A DNA stretch of 49,561 bases from Melioribacteraceae bacterium (GCA_021739765.1 JAIPBD010000027.1:1-49561); one strand, 5' to 3'. Numbered from the stretch's first letter, positions 26,001-35,332 are shown. Program-made: numbers and translations. The notes: generated from the sequence alone by a model not told the origin.

Positions 26001-28434
26001 TTATGGAATCGCCTGAATTGAGAGTTTTTTCAGCGGAAGATTCGATCAATTGTTTGGTAGCCGAATTTGAACTGTCATTCCACAAAGTAACTAAAAATGT
26101 AGTCGCTTTTTTTCCGATATTTTTAACAACTACCGAAATTCCGGTGGAATCACCAATGTATATAGTTTGAGAATTAGGAAAAATATCTGTAAGCGAAACA
26201 TCGTAATCTTTTTGTGAGATAGAATTCTGGAGTCCCGGGGTTGCCCTTTTTTCTGAAATCGAAGAGCCCCAATTGGATGAATCGATACTCGGTGATAAAA
26301 ACGAAAATCTCTCCAAAGATCGCCCCGCGAAATTACCGCCCCATGAATTATCGTATTTTACCGAATCAATCAATTTCCCCGAAGGTTCATAAATTTTTAC
26401 TTGATCGCCACTATTATTTAAGGCGGGTAATGCTAATTTTAACAAAAAAACCGAATCCGGAATCTGATATAGCGACCCGATAATTTTATCAGCAGTTAGC
26501 AACAGATATTCTTTTGGGTGAATAGAATCTGTTTGTGTCGGAATCAACACTGAGGACGAAGCATCCCTAACTTGCCAGCCGGATAAGTTATAACTGTTCA
26601 AACTTTTATTGTAAATTTCAATCCATTCCGGTTCGCCATCCAGCGGAGAATACATTATTTCATTTATAACAATATCATTAAACTGTGCCGGTTTTGGAAA
26701 TACTGCGAACTTGAATGAAGAAAAATTATTTGCCTCATAATCGTCTTGGGCTGCTGCAACTTCAACAAATATTACATATTGCTTTTCAATAAGATTATCG
26801 ATAACAACCGAGGCGATTACTGAATCATCAGCAGCCAGATTATCGATGTTTTCCTGCAAAATTCTTTCCGACAATTGTGGAATCGAATCGTTGTTGGAGT
26901 CCATATAAATATTTATTTCAATAGATTCAGCAGGCGACAATCCGATATTCTTAATCACTGCAGAAAAATCAACACTTCCTTCCTCCACCGGCTGTTCGGG
27001 TAAAATTCCCAATCCTGTTATTTCCAGATCGTATTCTTTTGGAGAAATGGAATTTATTTTTCCAGGGGTCGCTTTTACCGGATCAGAGGAGAATCCCCAA
27101 TTCGCCGAATCGATTGAAATATTCCCCGCAAGTTTTCTTTCAAGTGATCTTCCACCCGCTCCGGAAACCCAGGATGGATAATATTCCAGACTATCGATCG
27201 TTGATTTATTATTAGGATTGCTCAAGACAACCAAATCACCTGTGTTGTTTAAAGCCGGTAAACCAACTTCGATAATTTTCGTTTCCGCCGGTATATCATA
27301 AAATCCCGAAATTGAATTTGAAGAAGTGAGAATAATATATTTTTGCGATTGAACGGTTTCAAAAAGATCTGTTGAAATAGTAGTTGAAGAAGTTCTATCG
27401 CCAATTTCCCAACCATAAATATTAACTTCAGAATCAGATTGATTAAAAATCTCAATCCATTCCGGTTCACCGGAGCTTGGTGCAAACATGATCTCATTAA
27501 TTACAATATCACCGGGTTTTGCTGAAATCGGGAAGGGTGTAAAGGAATAAAAACTTAGGTTGTTCGATAAATTCTTGTCTAAACTAAATTGAATATCCAC
27601 AGCAAAATTAAACTCCTTCAGCTCTAAAATTGCGTAATCAAATTCGATTTTCGCCGAGTCACCCGGAAGTGCTACATTGTTTGAATATAATTTAATTTCT
27701 TCATTGCTTGAAAAAAGTGAGTCCTTGTTCAAATCTTCATAAACTACAATTGTAAATAAAGTGGCTGTTTGAAGTCCGAGGTTCTTGATATCAAACGTTA
27801 TTTTTACTGTGTCACCGACAGAAGGAATGGGTGGATTTGTTCGAAGGTTCTTGACTTCAAGATCAAAATCAAGAGGTGTTACCGAGTTTTTAAATCCGGG
27901 CGTTCCGAACTTATTTAAAGAGTTTGTCCAGTTTTCGTTCAAGTCATCAGTTGTTTGAAGTATTTTTTCATCGGAAAAATACTGTCCGTTACCAATCGAA
28001 TAAGTATATGTATCAGCCGTATCAGTTTTTTCATCCAACAACAATATTGTTCGATTTGTACTGTTTGACATTCCGCTCGTTCCAAATGCTCCGTCGTCCA
28101 AAACAAAAATCAAACATGAATCGGGGAGAATGCCGGTATAAATTCCATTTTGAATATCATAATCATTTTCGAAAACAACCGCGAAGGAACCGGGTTTCAG
28201 AAGGGAGTCTCCTTGAGCAAGAATCATATCGGGAGCCGTAGTAAAGTACTTTATTGAATAACCGCTCAGATTTATTGTTGCTGTTTCAGAAGAATTGTAA
28301 AGTTCAACAAATTCGGAATTATCGGCGGTTGAAGTATTAAACATAACTTCCGAAATTCGGATGGGACTTTCTGATTGCCCATACAAAAACATAGATGAGA
28401 ATAGTAATAACGCAAAAAATTGATGGATTTTCAT
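23038..28434 (-). CDS. Giant exported lamin-tail / CARDB repeat protein with FlgD-like C-terminus
   Basis: This encodes 1798 residues with a signal peptide (FSSMFLYGQS). Seven lamin-tail domains begin at about residues 25, 310, 593, 863, 1123, 1389 and 1533, each opening with [VI]-x-[IV]-[NS]-E-[IV]-M and continuing EWIEIFN or EFVELYN. Each ends in ATPGxxNS or similar. The first five are each followed by a CARDB-type Ig domain (DLEVKNLRTNPPIPSVGD and similar), so the unit is about 265-285 residues. Domains 6 and 7 lack this partner. The last about 105 residues are a FlgD-like Ig domain (SPNPFSPDSDG, VKVFDSRGRLVRTL). It is probably a cell-surface adhesive or structural protein. No catalytic domain is visible. 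Confidence 0.9.
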   Translation of the reverse strand: MKIHQFFALLLFSSMFLYGQSESPIRISEVMFNTSTADNSEFVELYNSSETATINLSGYSIKYFTTAPDMILAQGDSLLKPGSFAVVFENDYDIQNGIYTGILPDSCLIFVLDDGAFGTSGMSNSTNRTILLLDEKTDTADTYTYSIGNGQYFSDEKILQTTDDLNENWTNSLNKFGTPGFKNSVTPLDFDLEVKNLRTNPPIPSVGDTVKITFDIKNLGLQTATLFTIVVYEDLNKDSLFSSNEEIKLYSNNVALPGDSAKIEFDYAILELKEFNFAVDIQFSLDKNLSNNLSFYSFTPFPISAKPGDIVINEIMFAPSSGEPEWIEIFNQSDSEVNIYGWEIGDRTSSTTISTDLFETVQSQKYIILTSSNSISGFYDIPAETKIIEVGLPALNNTGDLVVLSNPNNKSTIDSLEYYPSWVSGAGGRSLERKLAGNISIDSANWGFSSDPVKATPGKINSISPKEYDLEITGLGILPEQPVEEGSVDFSAVIKNIGLSPAESIEINIYMDSNNDSIPQLSERILQENIDNLAADDSVIASVVIDNLIEKQYVIFVEVAAAQDDYEANNFSSFKFAVFPKPAQFNDIVINEIMYSPLDGEPEWIEIYNKSLNSYNLSGWQVRDASSSVLIPTQTDSIHPKEYLLLTADKIIGSLYQIPDSVFLLKLALPALNNSGDQVKIYEPSGKLIDSVKYDNSWGGNFAGRSLERFSFLSPSIDSSNWGSSISEKRATPGLQNSISQKDYDVSLTDIFPNSQTIYIGDSTGISVVVKNIGKKATTFLVTLWNDSSNSATKQLIESSAEKTLNSGDSIIVTFDFFSINITQKRFHSVEIFSDLDEGHTNNNIDLVIIPSFRFNDIVINEIMPAPTDGEPEWIEIFNNTSINTINLNGWRVQDRSTSIEIKQDVLLKDYLVLSAGSSVVDYYSNDFDTLIISLPSLNNSGDDLKLIDESGAVVDSVNYTSNWITKPQNSLERINVLISSNDDKNWGSSDSPQKATPGLINSLSQKDIDLAIQSYSIYPKFPLIGDTVSISCNVRNVGKLDQIFSLSLFDEANQILETIVGINITGGDSAIISFNYKIEGVVSDRKLIAKADLDLDQNQNNNILEIMIKPTYPQYSLVINEVMSTPLDGEPEWIEIFNRSIYEINMLDWKLSDVVISPSISIFKDSLVLLPNEYLVVAKDSLILDYYPNIPGNLYKFAFANLNNDADGVVLKDFYNRTIDSLFYDDNYNLTSGKSLERIDTEIESVNSSNWLSSIAVYNATPGRINSVSSKDYDLIAKQIISEPEFPVDGEAVKFSLLVENFGDKSADSYSVNFYYGENINFFETVNGIALESKDSVFITTSSDISILGQLKISAVINYEADQDTFNNFQSSILSTGFSRNDVQISEIMINPENDQKEWFEIFNSTENTINLNGWKITDLLPEIKFRTLSSNDIVIAPGEYLQILDIPSLGNTSDGIIILDSRGATIDSLFYNDNWEIKKGRSLERLSLGSASSDSSNWRNSISESGSTPGTANSISGVPHYEKSNLIINEIMFDAGVDNAEFIEFYNNSESEINLGGWRFTDGSGSYYLSENSLKIPAKNYFVLSNDSSFYNSYPNLMDNEFVQISNMSFSLSNSGESISVFNLYGEQIDSVNYSESWHNPNLFSTTGKSLERMSPFIISNDPDNWSSSADSKGATPWERNSILVEDVSSSAKVTISPNPFSPDSDGFEDFTLIKYNLSKPIAQIRVKVFDSRGRLVRTLINNSISGAQGSFIFDGFDENGKTLKIGIYILLIEAIDEYSGTVEVIKEPVVIAKRF

Positions 28435-28520
28435 TTCTTAGATAGTTTCAATATCAAAGAAATAAAATATAGAATTCACAAATCAATCGGAATAGGTAAG
28501 TGTGGATTAAAGAGTTTTAC

Positions 28521-29414
28521 CTATCCGTGAAATCTTGCTCTTTTATTGTCGGAGGCACGGCATTCATCAGAGCAACAGTATTCCTGATCAATTTTACAGT
28601 CATGACAACAGACAAGAAGTTTGTCGCAATTTTGGTTGTGACAATTGATATAATAGGATGTTTTCCCACCGCAGAAATAACATGTACCGATGTGTTTAAT
28701 TTCTTCTTTAGAATTTGGAGTCACAATTCGTCTTTCGTCAAAAACAAAAACACTCCCTTCCCAAAATGTATCAGGGAATTGTTTCGTGAAATTTACAATT
28801 CCACCTTCAAGCTGGTAAACATCGCTATATCCATTTTCCACCATAAGAGCAGATGCTTTTTCACACCTGATTCCTCCGGTACAATATGTTACAACGGTTT
28901 TGTCTTTGTACTGTTCTTTGAGGTCATTTACAATTTGCGGCCAATCTCTAAAAGTCTCCATTGGAGGTGTTATCGCGTTTTTAAATTTTCCGATTTCACT
29001 TTCGTAAATATTTCGTGCATCAACAATTACAAAGTCTTTTCCTTTTTCATAAAATTCCCTTAGTTCTTCAGGCTTTAATCTTTTCGCGGTATTTTCCAAT
29101 CTAACCAAATCACCGAGTCCGGAATTTACAATCTCATCTTTAATTTTTACTTTTATTTTTTCGAACGCGTGTTCGTCCGCTTCGTCTTCTTTAAACCAAA
29201 TATCTTCGAATTCTTTAAAAGAGGTTAGGTGTTTTTTGTATCTTTCAATATTTTCAGTGGTTCCGGATACGGTTGCATTTATACCTTCATGCGAGAAAAA
29301 TACTCTTCCGCGAATATTTTTCTTTTTGCAGAATTCAAGATGTAATTTTACAATTGCTTCGGGATTTTCCACTTCAACATATTTGTAAAACAATAGAACT
29401 TTGTAACTTGCCAT
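28521..29414 (-). CDS. trhO: tRNA uridine(34) hydroxylase TrhO (YceA)
   Basis: TrhO is a rhodanese-like enzyme that hydroxylates U34 of tRNAs with oxygen, the first step toward 5-oxyacetyl- or 5-methoxyuridine. The 297-residue protein has the ferredoxin-like N-terminal domain (VFFSHEGINATVSG), the rhodanese domain with the catalytic cysteine in VTYCTGGIRCEKAS (about 178), and a cysteine-rich C-terminus (TCYFCGGK, then CCHDCK and YCCSDEC) typical of the family's zinc-like tail. The start at 29414 matches the family N-terminus (YKVLLFYKYV). It is divergent from the YciI-like gene. Confidence 0.95.
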   Translation of the reverse strand: MASYKVLLFYKYVEVENPEAIVKLHLEFCKKKNIRGRVFFSHEGINATVSGTTENIERYKKHLTSFKEFEDIWFKEDEADEHAFEKIKVKIKDEIVNSGLGDLVRLENTAKRLKPEELREFYEKGKDFVIVDARNIYESEIGKFKNAITPPMETFRDWPQIVNDLKEQYKDKTVVTYCTGGIRCEKASALMVENGYSDVYQLEGGIVNFTKQFPDTFWEGSVFVFDERRIVTPNSKEEIKHIGTCYFCGGKTSYYINCHNQNCDKLLVCCHDCKIDQEYCCSDECRASDNKRARFHG

Positions 29415-29498
29415 TTTTGCTATGAATAATTGTGAGAAAAAAGTTTCAAAAGATACGAAATCTTATTTTTGTAATAAATATTTACGGAGAGATATAAA

Positions 29499-29798
29499 AT
29501 GAAACATTTTGTTGTTGAGATAATTTATAAAGCTTCGATCGATAAAATTCAAGAAACGCGTCCGGAGCATAGAGAACACCTTCAAACAGGATATAAAAAT
29601 GGAATGTTATTAATGTCCGGACCTCAAACGCCACAAATCGGCGGAATACTAATAGCGCGCGCAAATTCAATGGAGGAAGTCGCCGATTTTTGCTCAAAGG
29701 ATCCATACACGCAAAAAGGATTGGCACATTATCAATATATTGAGTTTACTCCGGTTTCATTTTCTAAAGATGTGAAAGATTGGATTGAAGGGAAATAG
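29499..29798 (+). CDS. YciI-family protein
   Basis: This encodes 99 residues of ferredoxin-like YciI/muconolactone-isomerase fold. RPEHREHLQTGYKNGMLLMS holds the conserved His of the first helix, SGPQTPQIGG the loop, and DPYTQKGLAHYQYIEFTP the closing strand. Members include small dehalogenase-like and isomerase-like enzymes; the function here is unknown. GGAGAG lies upstream of the ATG, and a terminator follows. Confidence 0.85.
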   Translation: MKHFVVEIIYKASIDKIQETRPEHREHLQTGYKNGMLLMSGPQTPQIGGILIARANSMEEVADFCSKDPYTQKGLAHYQYIEFTPVSFSKDVKDWIEGK

Positions 29799-29844
29799 TT
29801 TGTTTCAAGAAGTGATTTATTTTTTGATTAAAGATGATTCAAAA

Positions 29845-29876
29845 AAAAACCGCTCATATTTCAGAGCGGTTTTTAA
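29845..29876. terminator. Bidirectional terminator
   Basis: ACCGCTC (29849-29855) pairs with GAGCGGT (29864-29870), extended by A and T runs on the two sides. It lies between the convergent YciI and DUF2911 genes. Confidence 0.85.
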
Positions 29877-29891
29877 TAATCAAATAGAATT

Positions 29892-30425
29892 CTATTTCGC
29901 TTCGATAGGAATTGAAATTTTACCTTTGCCCCATCTCATGCTTAAATTTGCGGTATAATCACCGGTTTTCTCAATTTCATATTTTAACCATTCAACATGA
30001 TCTGCGGTTTCCGGCTTCACGGTAAAACGAAGTAAATCTTGAGCTTCATCGTAATTGTAAGCACCCCATTGTTCAGCGGTTTTGTTCAAAATTATTGTCC
30101 ATTCCAATTCATCCGGAATTGCAAAGAAAGAATATTTCCCTGCCGGAACTGCATTTCCACTCAACATAACATCCTTTTCAAATTCGAAAGTTGTCGCGTC
30201 ATCGGCTCCGGCTCTCCAAATTTTTCCGTAAGGTACCAATTCGCCCCAAATCTCACGATCCTTAACTCCGGGTCTGCTGTAAGAAACAGAAACGTTAGTT
30301 GTACCAACCACTTGCGAAACACCTGCTTTAGGACTTTTTCTTGGGCCTTTATCCTGTGCATCTGTTGATGTACTGAATAAAGCGAAAACAGCCAAAAGCG
30401 AGCAAACAAATAATGTCCTTTTCAT
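29892..30425 (-). CDS. DUF2911 domain exported protein
   Basis: This encodes 177 residues with a signal peptide ending at STDAQD. The body matches the DUF2911 family: VSYSRPGVKDREIWGELVP, YGKIWRAGADDATTFEF, AGKYSFFAIP and WGAYNYDEAQDLLR. The family is common in Bacteroidota, is exported, and has no known function. AGGAGG lies 4 nt upstream of the ATG, one of the strongest ribosome-binding sites here, suggesting good expression. Confidence 0.92.
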   Translation of the reverse strand: MKRTLFVCSLLAVFALFSTSTDAQDKGPRKSPKAGVSQVVGTTNVSVSYSRPGVKDREIWGELVPYGKIWRAGADDATTFEFEKDVMLSGNAVPAGKYSFFAIPDELEWTIILNKTAEQWGAYNYDEAQDLLRFTVKPETADHVEWLKYEIEKTGDYTANLSMRWGKGKISIPIEAK

Positions 30426-30567
30426 ACTACCTCCTAAATTGAATTAATATTGTTTTTACAAGATAATGAGTTTTTCGAATTTTCCACAAATAAAAGACAT
30501 CAAGTGTTGTTTGATTTACAATTCCCTCAATCCGTACGGTTTGCTATAAAACGAATTTCCCAATCAT

Positions 30568-32589
30568 TTACAACTTCCTCTCTACTAAAGTCAAAATTGT
30601 ATAAAGGGCAACAACTTCGTCATCTTGATTTACAACTTCTACATACCATTCCACAACGCCTTGAAGTTTTTCATCTTCGCGGGGTTCTTTTTCCGTTTTT
30701 CGTTTACAAGTTAATCTTGCATGAATTGTATCTCCGATATAAACCGGTTGCGTGAAACGAAGTCCTTCCAATCCATAATTTGCGAGAACCGGACCTTCGG
30801 CAGGATGAACAAACAACCCGGCCGCAGCGGAAAGCACAAAATATCCATGCGCTACTCGTTTATCAAAAATCGAATTTTTAGCGGCAACATCATCAGTATG
30901 AGCGTAGAAATAGTCGCCGCTGATTCCCGCAAAGTTTACTATATCTGCTTCGGTTACGGTTCGCCGGTGAGTAACTAATGTTTCACCGATCACCAACTCA
31001 TCGAAATATTTTCTGAATGGGTGAATTTTATCTGCAATTTGTTCGGCACCGATCAAATATTGGTTGCACACATTTGAAAGAGTTGTCGGGTGACCCTGCA
31101 AAGCTACCCTTTGCATGTACTTCATAATTCCCCTAATTCCTCCCATCTCTTCACCACCGCCGGCTCTTCCGGGTCCTCCGTGTGTTAAATGAGGCAATGG
31201 TGAACCATGTCCGGTAGATTCTTTTGCCGAATCCTTATTAATAATCATAATTCTGCCGTGATAAGCTCCGATTCCAAGAACAACTTCCTTTGCAATATCA
31301 TTATCGGCAGTAAAGAGAGATGCAACCAAACTACCTTCACCCTTTTTCGCGAGTTCAATAACTTCCGGTATATCGTGATAAGGCATCACCGTGCTTACGG
31401 GTCCAAATGCTTCAATTTCATGAGGTGTTTTCGCAGAAGAAGGGCTTGCGCAATAGAGTAAAACCGGATTAAAAAATGAGCTTTTTTTATCTACTTCCGT
31501 TGATCCTTCAAAAACAACTTCCGATTCTTCCTTAAGCTTATCTAATTTTTCATTCACCAGATTGAGATAATACTTATCCGCAAGCGATCCCATTCTCGTC
31601 TTTTCATTCAACGGGTCACCAATAACAGTTTTTTCCAATCTTATTTTTATTGCGGAAATCACTTCATCTTTTAAAGAAATAGGAACGAAAACCCGGCGAA
31701 TTGCTGTACATTTTTGTCCGGCTTTTGTGGTCATTTCGTTTGCAACTTCTTTAACGAACAAACCGAATTCATCCATTTCGGGCGTAACATCAGGAGCAAG
31801 GATTGAACAATTTATCGAATCCGCTTCCATATTGAATCGAACGTTATTCTCCAGAATTGTAGGGTGTGATTTTAACTTCTTCCCGGTTCCCGCCGAACCT
31901 GTAAATGTAACAACATCTTGTGATGTAAAATGATTGAATAAGTCTCCCGGATCACCGGCGAAATATTGCAATGCTCCTTCCGGTAAAATTTCAGATTCGA
32001 TGATAACTTCTACCATTTTATGAGCGAGGTAGGAAGAAATCGGTGCGGGTTTGACAATTGCAGGCATTCCCGCAATAAATGTCGGTGCAAGTTTTTCCAA
32101 CATTCCCCAAATTGGGAAGTTATATGCGTTTATGTGACAGGCAATTCCTTCCAACGGAACGCAAACATGCTGCGCGGTAAATGTGCCGTTTTTTGAAATG
32201 ACTTCTTGATTTCCTTCCGGCCAAATTTTTTCATCGGGCAAATCCCTTCTTCCTTTACTGGCGTATGTAAACAGGGTTGAAATTCCGCCTTCGATGTCAA
32301 TCCATGAATCAATTTTTGTCGCACCTGTTTTAAATGAAAGCGGGTAAAAATCATTTTTTCTTTCCATCAGATATTGAGCAAGTTTTTTTAACATTCTCCC
32401 GCGTTCGTGGAATGTCATTTCTCTTAAATTTTTCCCTCCAACTTTCCTCCCATATTCAAGGATTTCTTTAAAATTTAGTCCGCCGGAGGAGATTTCGGCA
32501 ACCAAATCACCATTAACGGCATTAAAAAGCTGCTGAGAATTTCCAACTCCATCCTTCCATTCACCAAGAACGTAATTCTTTAAAAGCAT
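30568..32589 (-). CDS. paaZ: PaaZ: oxepin-CoA hydrolase / semialdehyde dehydrogenase
   Basis: PaaZ opens the oxepin-CoA ring with its C-terminal hydratase domain and oxidises the resulting aldehyde with its N-terminal NADP-dependent dehydrogenase domain, in aerobic phenylacetyl-CoA breakdown. The 673 residues agree with the family (about 680). The aldehyde dehydrogenase part carries FTGSAGTGK, the Glu of NMEADSINCS (about 255) and the Cys of AGQKCTAIRR (about 294). THGGPGRAGGGEEMGG is a PaaZ-specific block. The MaoC-like part (from about 530) has FAGISGDYFYAHTD and VAHGYFVLS. It stands 6.5 kb from paaY on the same strand, separated by plus-strand genes. GAGGTGG precedes the ATG. Confidence 0.96.
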   Translation of the reverse strand: MLLKNYVLGEWKDGVGNSQQLFNAVNGDLVAEISSGGLNFKEILEYGRKVGGKNLREMTFHERGRMLKKLAQYLMERKNDFYPLSFKTGATKIDSWIDIEGGISTLFTYASKGRRDLPDEKIWPEGNQEVISKNGTFTAQHVCVPLEGIACHINAYNFPIWGMLEKLAPTFIAGMPAIVKPAPISSYLAHKMVEVIIESEILPEGALQYFAGDPGDLFNHFTSQDVVTFTGSAGTGKKLKSHPTILENNVRFNMEADSINCSILAPDVTPEMDEFGLFVKEVANEMTTKAGQKCTAIRRVFVPISLKDEVISAIKIRLEKTVIGDPLNEKTRMGSLADKYYLNLVNEKLDKLKEESEVVFEGSTEVDKKSSFFNPVLLYCASPSSAKTPHEIEAFGPVSTVMPYHDIPEVIELAKKGEGSLVASLFTADNDIAKEVVLGIGAYHGRIMIINKDSAKESTGHGSPLPHLTHGGPGRAGGGEEMGGIRGIMKYMQRVALQGHPTTLSNVCNQYLIGAEQIADKIHPFRKYFDELVIGETLVTHRRTVTEADIVNFAGISGDYFYAHTDDVAAKNSIFDKRVAHGYFVLSAAAGLFVHPAEGPVLANYGLEGLRFTQPVYIGDTIHARLTCKRKTEKEPREDEKLQGVVEWYVEVVNQDDEVVALYTILTLVERKL

Positions 32590-32687
32590 TCTTCCACCTC
32601 TTTAGATTGCTTGTGTCGTTATTTCAATAAAATAGATATTGTGGCTGAAAATAACCAAATTTATTTCACTTATAAATTATCTGATGT

Positions 32688-33308
32688 ATGAATTTCTTCA
32701 AGAAATATTTGATATCACAATTTGGAAATCCACACGGAATAATTGGTCGCTGGGCGGGAAGAAAAATGTCCCGAATTAATGTTGAGAGGAATGAATGGTT
32801 GGTAAATAATCTCTCTGTTATGAATCATCAAAAGTTTCTTGAAATAGGATTTGGACCGGGAATTGCCATTCACTTTCTGGCCAAAAGAACGGTTAATGGG
32901 AAAATTTTCGGAATTGATGCTTCTAAAGTGATGCTTGAGCAAGCATCGAGGTTAAATAAATCAGAAATCGAATTACGGAGGATTGAATTAATCCAAGCCG
33001 ATGTTCATAAGATTCCATACCATTCAGATTTTTTCGATCATATTTACTCCGTGAACTCGTACGAATTTTGGGCGAATAAAATCGAAGCTTTAAAAGAAAT
33101 CAGAAGGGTATTAAAAGATAGCGGTAGATTACATTTTGTTTTACAACCACATTCCGCAAAAAATTTCGAGGAGGTTGTGGAATCCGCAAAAATATTTGGC
33201 GAAGAAATAATTGCTCAAGGATTTAAGCAGATAATAATCGAATATAAAAAAATGGCACCCGTTTCATGTGCGTATTTAAAATTCGAAAAGACTTTCGAAC
33301 TTTATTAA
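32688..33308 (+). CDS. Class I SAM-dependent methyltransferase
   Basis: This encodes 206 residues. Motif I is FLEIGFGPGIAIHFL, motif II ends at FGIDASKVML, and motif post-I/IV is IELIQADVHKIPYHSDFFDH, followed by EIRRVLKDSGRLHFVLQP. This is the Methyltransf_11 type, acting on a small molecule or lipid. The N-terminal MNFFKKYLISQFGNPHGIIG segment is typical of a branch often near quinone or lipid genes, but no substrate can be named. It may head the plus-strand series with the SGNH hydrolase and kynureninase (35-nt gap). Confidence 0.85.
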   Translation: MNFFKKYLISQFGNPHGIIGRWAGRKMSRINVERNEWLVNNLSVMNHQKFLEIGFGPGIAIHFLAKRTVNGKIFGIDASKVMLEQASRLNKSEIELRRIELIQADVHKIPYHSDFFDHIYSVNSYEFWANKIEALKEIRRVLKDSGRLHFVLQPHSAKNFEEVVESAKIFGEEIIAQGFKQIIIEYKKMAPVSCAYLKFEKTFELY

Positions 33309-33343
33309 ATGTAATTGTTGTTTAGTAAATAAAAGGAATAAAA

Positions 33344-34039
33344 ATGAAAATTTTGATCGCTGTTGTATTATTTTCTTTCTTCGGAAATAAATGCGAGATT
33401 ACAAAACCTGAAATGGAACCTCAGACTTATAAATATTTGGCGCTCGGCGATAGTTATACAATTGGAGAAAGTGTTTCGGAATCTGAACGATACCCGGTTC
33501 AATTAAAAAATCGATTACTCGACAAAAACATAAAAATTGATTCGTTGAAAATAATCGCAAAAACCGGATGGACTACTGATGAACTTAATGATGCGATTAA
33601 TCTTGAAAATCCTTCGAATGATTACGACCTGGTAACACTCTTGATTGGTGTAAATAATCAATATCGTGGCCGTTCGGCTGAAAGTTTTCGTCCGGAATTT
33701 ATTGAATTGCTAAATCGAGCTGTCGGTTTTGCAAAAGGTGATTCAAGCAGAGTTATTGTAATTTCAATTCCGGATTGGGGCGTAACTCCTTTCGGGGATA
33801 GAGATAGAAGAACACCTGCGGAAATTGGAGCGGAAATCGATTCATATAATTCGATTAAGGAGGAAGAGTGCCTGAATCGTGGAATAAAATACATCCACAT
33901 CACAGATATATCCAGAGAAGCCAAAACCGACATGGAACTATTAGCTTTTGATCAGCTTCATCCATCCGGGAAAATGTATTCACTCTGGGTTGAAAGAATC
34001 CTTCCTTTGGCTGAAGAAATATTTAAAGAGTCGAAATAA
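33344..34039 (+). CDS. SGNH/GDSL-family hydrolase
   Basis: This encodes 231 residues. The catalytic Ser block is ALGDSYTIGESV, the Gly block is KTGWTTDEL, the Asn block is LLIGVNNQYRG, and the Asp-His pair is DQLHPSGKMY: all four SGNH blocks are present. A short hydrophobic N-terminus ends in FFGNKCE. The Cys may be lipidated, but GNKC is not a good lipobox, so export is probable rather than sure. It may deacylate a small ester or a cell-envelope glycan. The stop is 2 nt before the kynureninase start, so the two are translationally coupled. Confidence 0.85.
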   Translation: MKILIAVVLFSFFGNKCEITKPEMEPQTYKYLALGDSYTIGESVSESERYPVQLKNRLLDKNIKIDSLKIIAKTGWTTDELNDAINLENPSNDYDLVTLLIGVNNQYRGRSAESFRPEFIELLNRAVGFAKGDSSRVIVISIPDWGVTPFGDRDRRTPAEIGAEIDSYNSIKEEECLNRGIKYIHITDISREAKTDMELLAFDQLHPSGKMYSLWVERILPLAEEIFKESK

Positions 34040-34041
34040 TA

Positions 34042-35322
34042 ATGAATTATTCGAATAATCTTCAGTCAGCAAAACAATTAGACGAACGAGATCCTCTCAG
34101 GAAATTCAGAGACGAATTTGTCGGAACCGATTCAAATTTGATTTATCTAAATGGCAACTCGCTCGGGCGACTCCCGAAGAAAACAAAGGATGTGCTCAAA
34201 AATGTAATTGAAAATGAATGGGGCGATAAACTCATCCGAAGTTGGAACGAAGTATGGTTTAATAAAGCACAAAAAATTGGAAATAAAATTGCAACCCTAA
34301 TTGGCGCAAGATCCGGTGAAGTTTTAGTTTCGGATTCAACTTCAGTTAATTTGTACAAACTGATTTTAGCCGCTTTGAAAGCTAATCCGAATAAAACGAA
34401 AATCGTAAGCGATGTATTTAACTTCCCCTCTGATTTATATATAATTCAAGGAATAATTGATCAGTTTCCAACGAAATACAAACTCGAATTAATTTCCTCT
34501 TCTGACGGAATTTCAATCGATTTTGATGATGTTAAAAACGTAATTGATAAAAATACCGCTCTTGTTCTACTTTCCCATGTTGCATTTAAAAGCGGTTTCT
34601 TGTACGATATGGAGAAAACTACAATTTTCGCTCACGAACAAGGAGCAATGATTCTGTGGGATTTAAGCCATTCCGTCGGAGCGATTCCAATTGATTTAAA
34701 TAAATGTGGAGTCGATTTTGCCGTTGGTTGCACATACAAATATCTAAATGGCGGACCTGGTTCTCCGGCCTTTTTATATGTTAACAAGGATTTGATTGAA
34801 AAATGTGATTCGCCCATTTGGGGATGGTTCGGTGAAAAATCTCCTTTCGAATTTAATTTGAATTATAAACCTTCTGAATCAATTAATAAATTTCTTGTAG
34901 GAACTCCACAGGTTCTATCACTTTCAGCAATCGAACCCGCCGTTGAGATTTTAGTCGATGCCGGAATCGAGGAGATCAGGAAAAAAAATCTCGGTTTAAG
35001 TGATCTTTTCGTTCGACTAGTTAAGGAAGAATTGGATGGCTTTGGTTTTCAAATCGTCTCACCTTTGGAGAAAAATAAACGTGGTTCGCATATCTCAATA
35101 TCACATAATGAGGCATATAGAATTACAAAAGCAATGATCGATGAATCAATTAAAGATTTCTCCGTAATCGCGGATTTCCGCGATCCCGATATAATCAGGT
35201 TTGGATTCTCAGCACTTTATAATTCGTTTGAAGAGATTTATAGAACAGTCGAAAAAATAAAATTTATAGTCGCCGAAAATTTGTACGCAAATTATTCAAT
35301 AGAAAGAAACAACGTAACGTAA
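34042..35322 (+). CDS. kynU: Kynureninase
   Basis: This PLP enzyme splits kynurenine (or 3-hydroxykynurenine) into anthranilate (or 3-hydroxyanthranilate) and alanine. The 426 residues match the family. Visible are FIYLNGNSLG-like IYLNGNSLGRLP, the EWGDKLIRSW block, VLLSHVAFKSG, LWDLSHSVGAIP (PLP-ring Asp) and the Schiff-base lysine in GCTYKYLNGGPGSPAF. SVNLYKL contributes the phosphate site. No tryptophan dioxygenase or formamidase is in the window, so the supply of kynurenine must come from elsewhere. It is coupled to the SGNH gene upstream and lies 10 nt from the Fe-S protein gene downstream. Confidence 0.96.
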   Translation: MNYSNNLQSAKQLDERDPLRKFRDEFVGTDSNLIYLNGNSLGRLPKKTKDVLKNVIENEWGDKLIRSWNEVWFNKAQKIGNKIATLIGARSGEVLVSDSTSVNLYKLILAALKANPNKTKIVSDVFNFPSDLYIIQGIIDQFPTKYKLELISSSDGISIDFDDVKNVIDKNTALVLLSHVAFKSGFLYDMEKTTIFAHEQGAMILWDLSHSVGAIPIDLNKCGVDFAVGCTYKYLNGGPGSPAFLYVNKDLIEKCDSPIWGWFGEKSPFEFNLNYKPSESINKFLVGTPQVLSLSAIEPAVEILVDAGIEEIRKKNLGLSDLFVRLVKEELDGFGFQIVSPLEKNKRGSHISISHNEAYRITKAMIDESIKDFSVIADFRDPDIIRFGFSALYNSFEEIYRTVEKIKFIVAENLYANYSIERNNVT

Positions 35323-35332
35323 AGGAGTTAAA

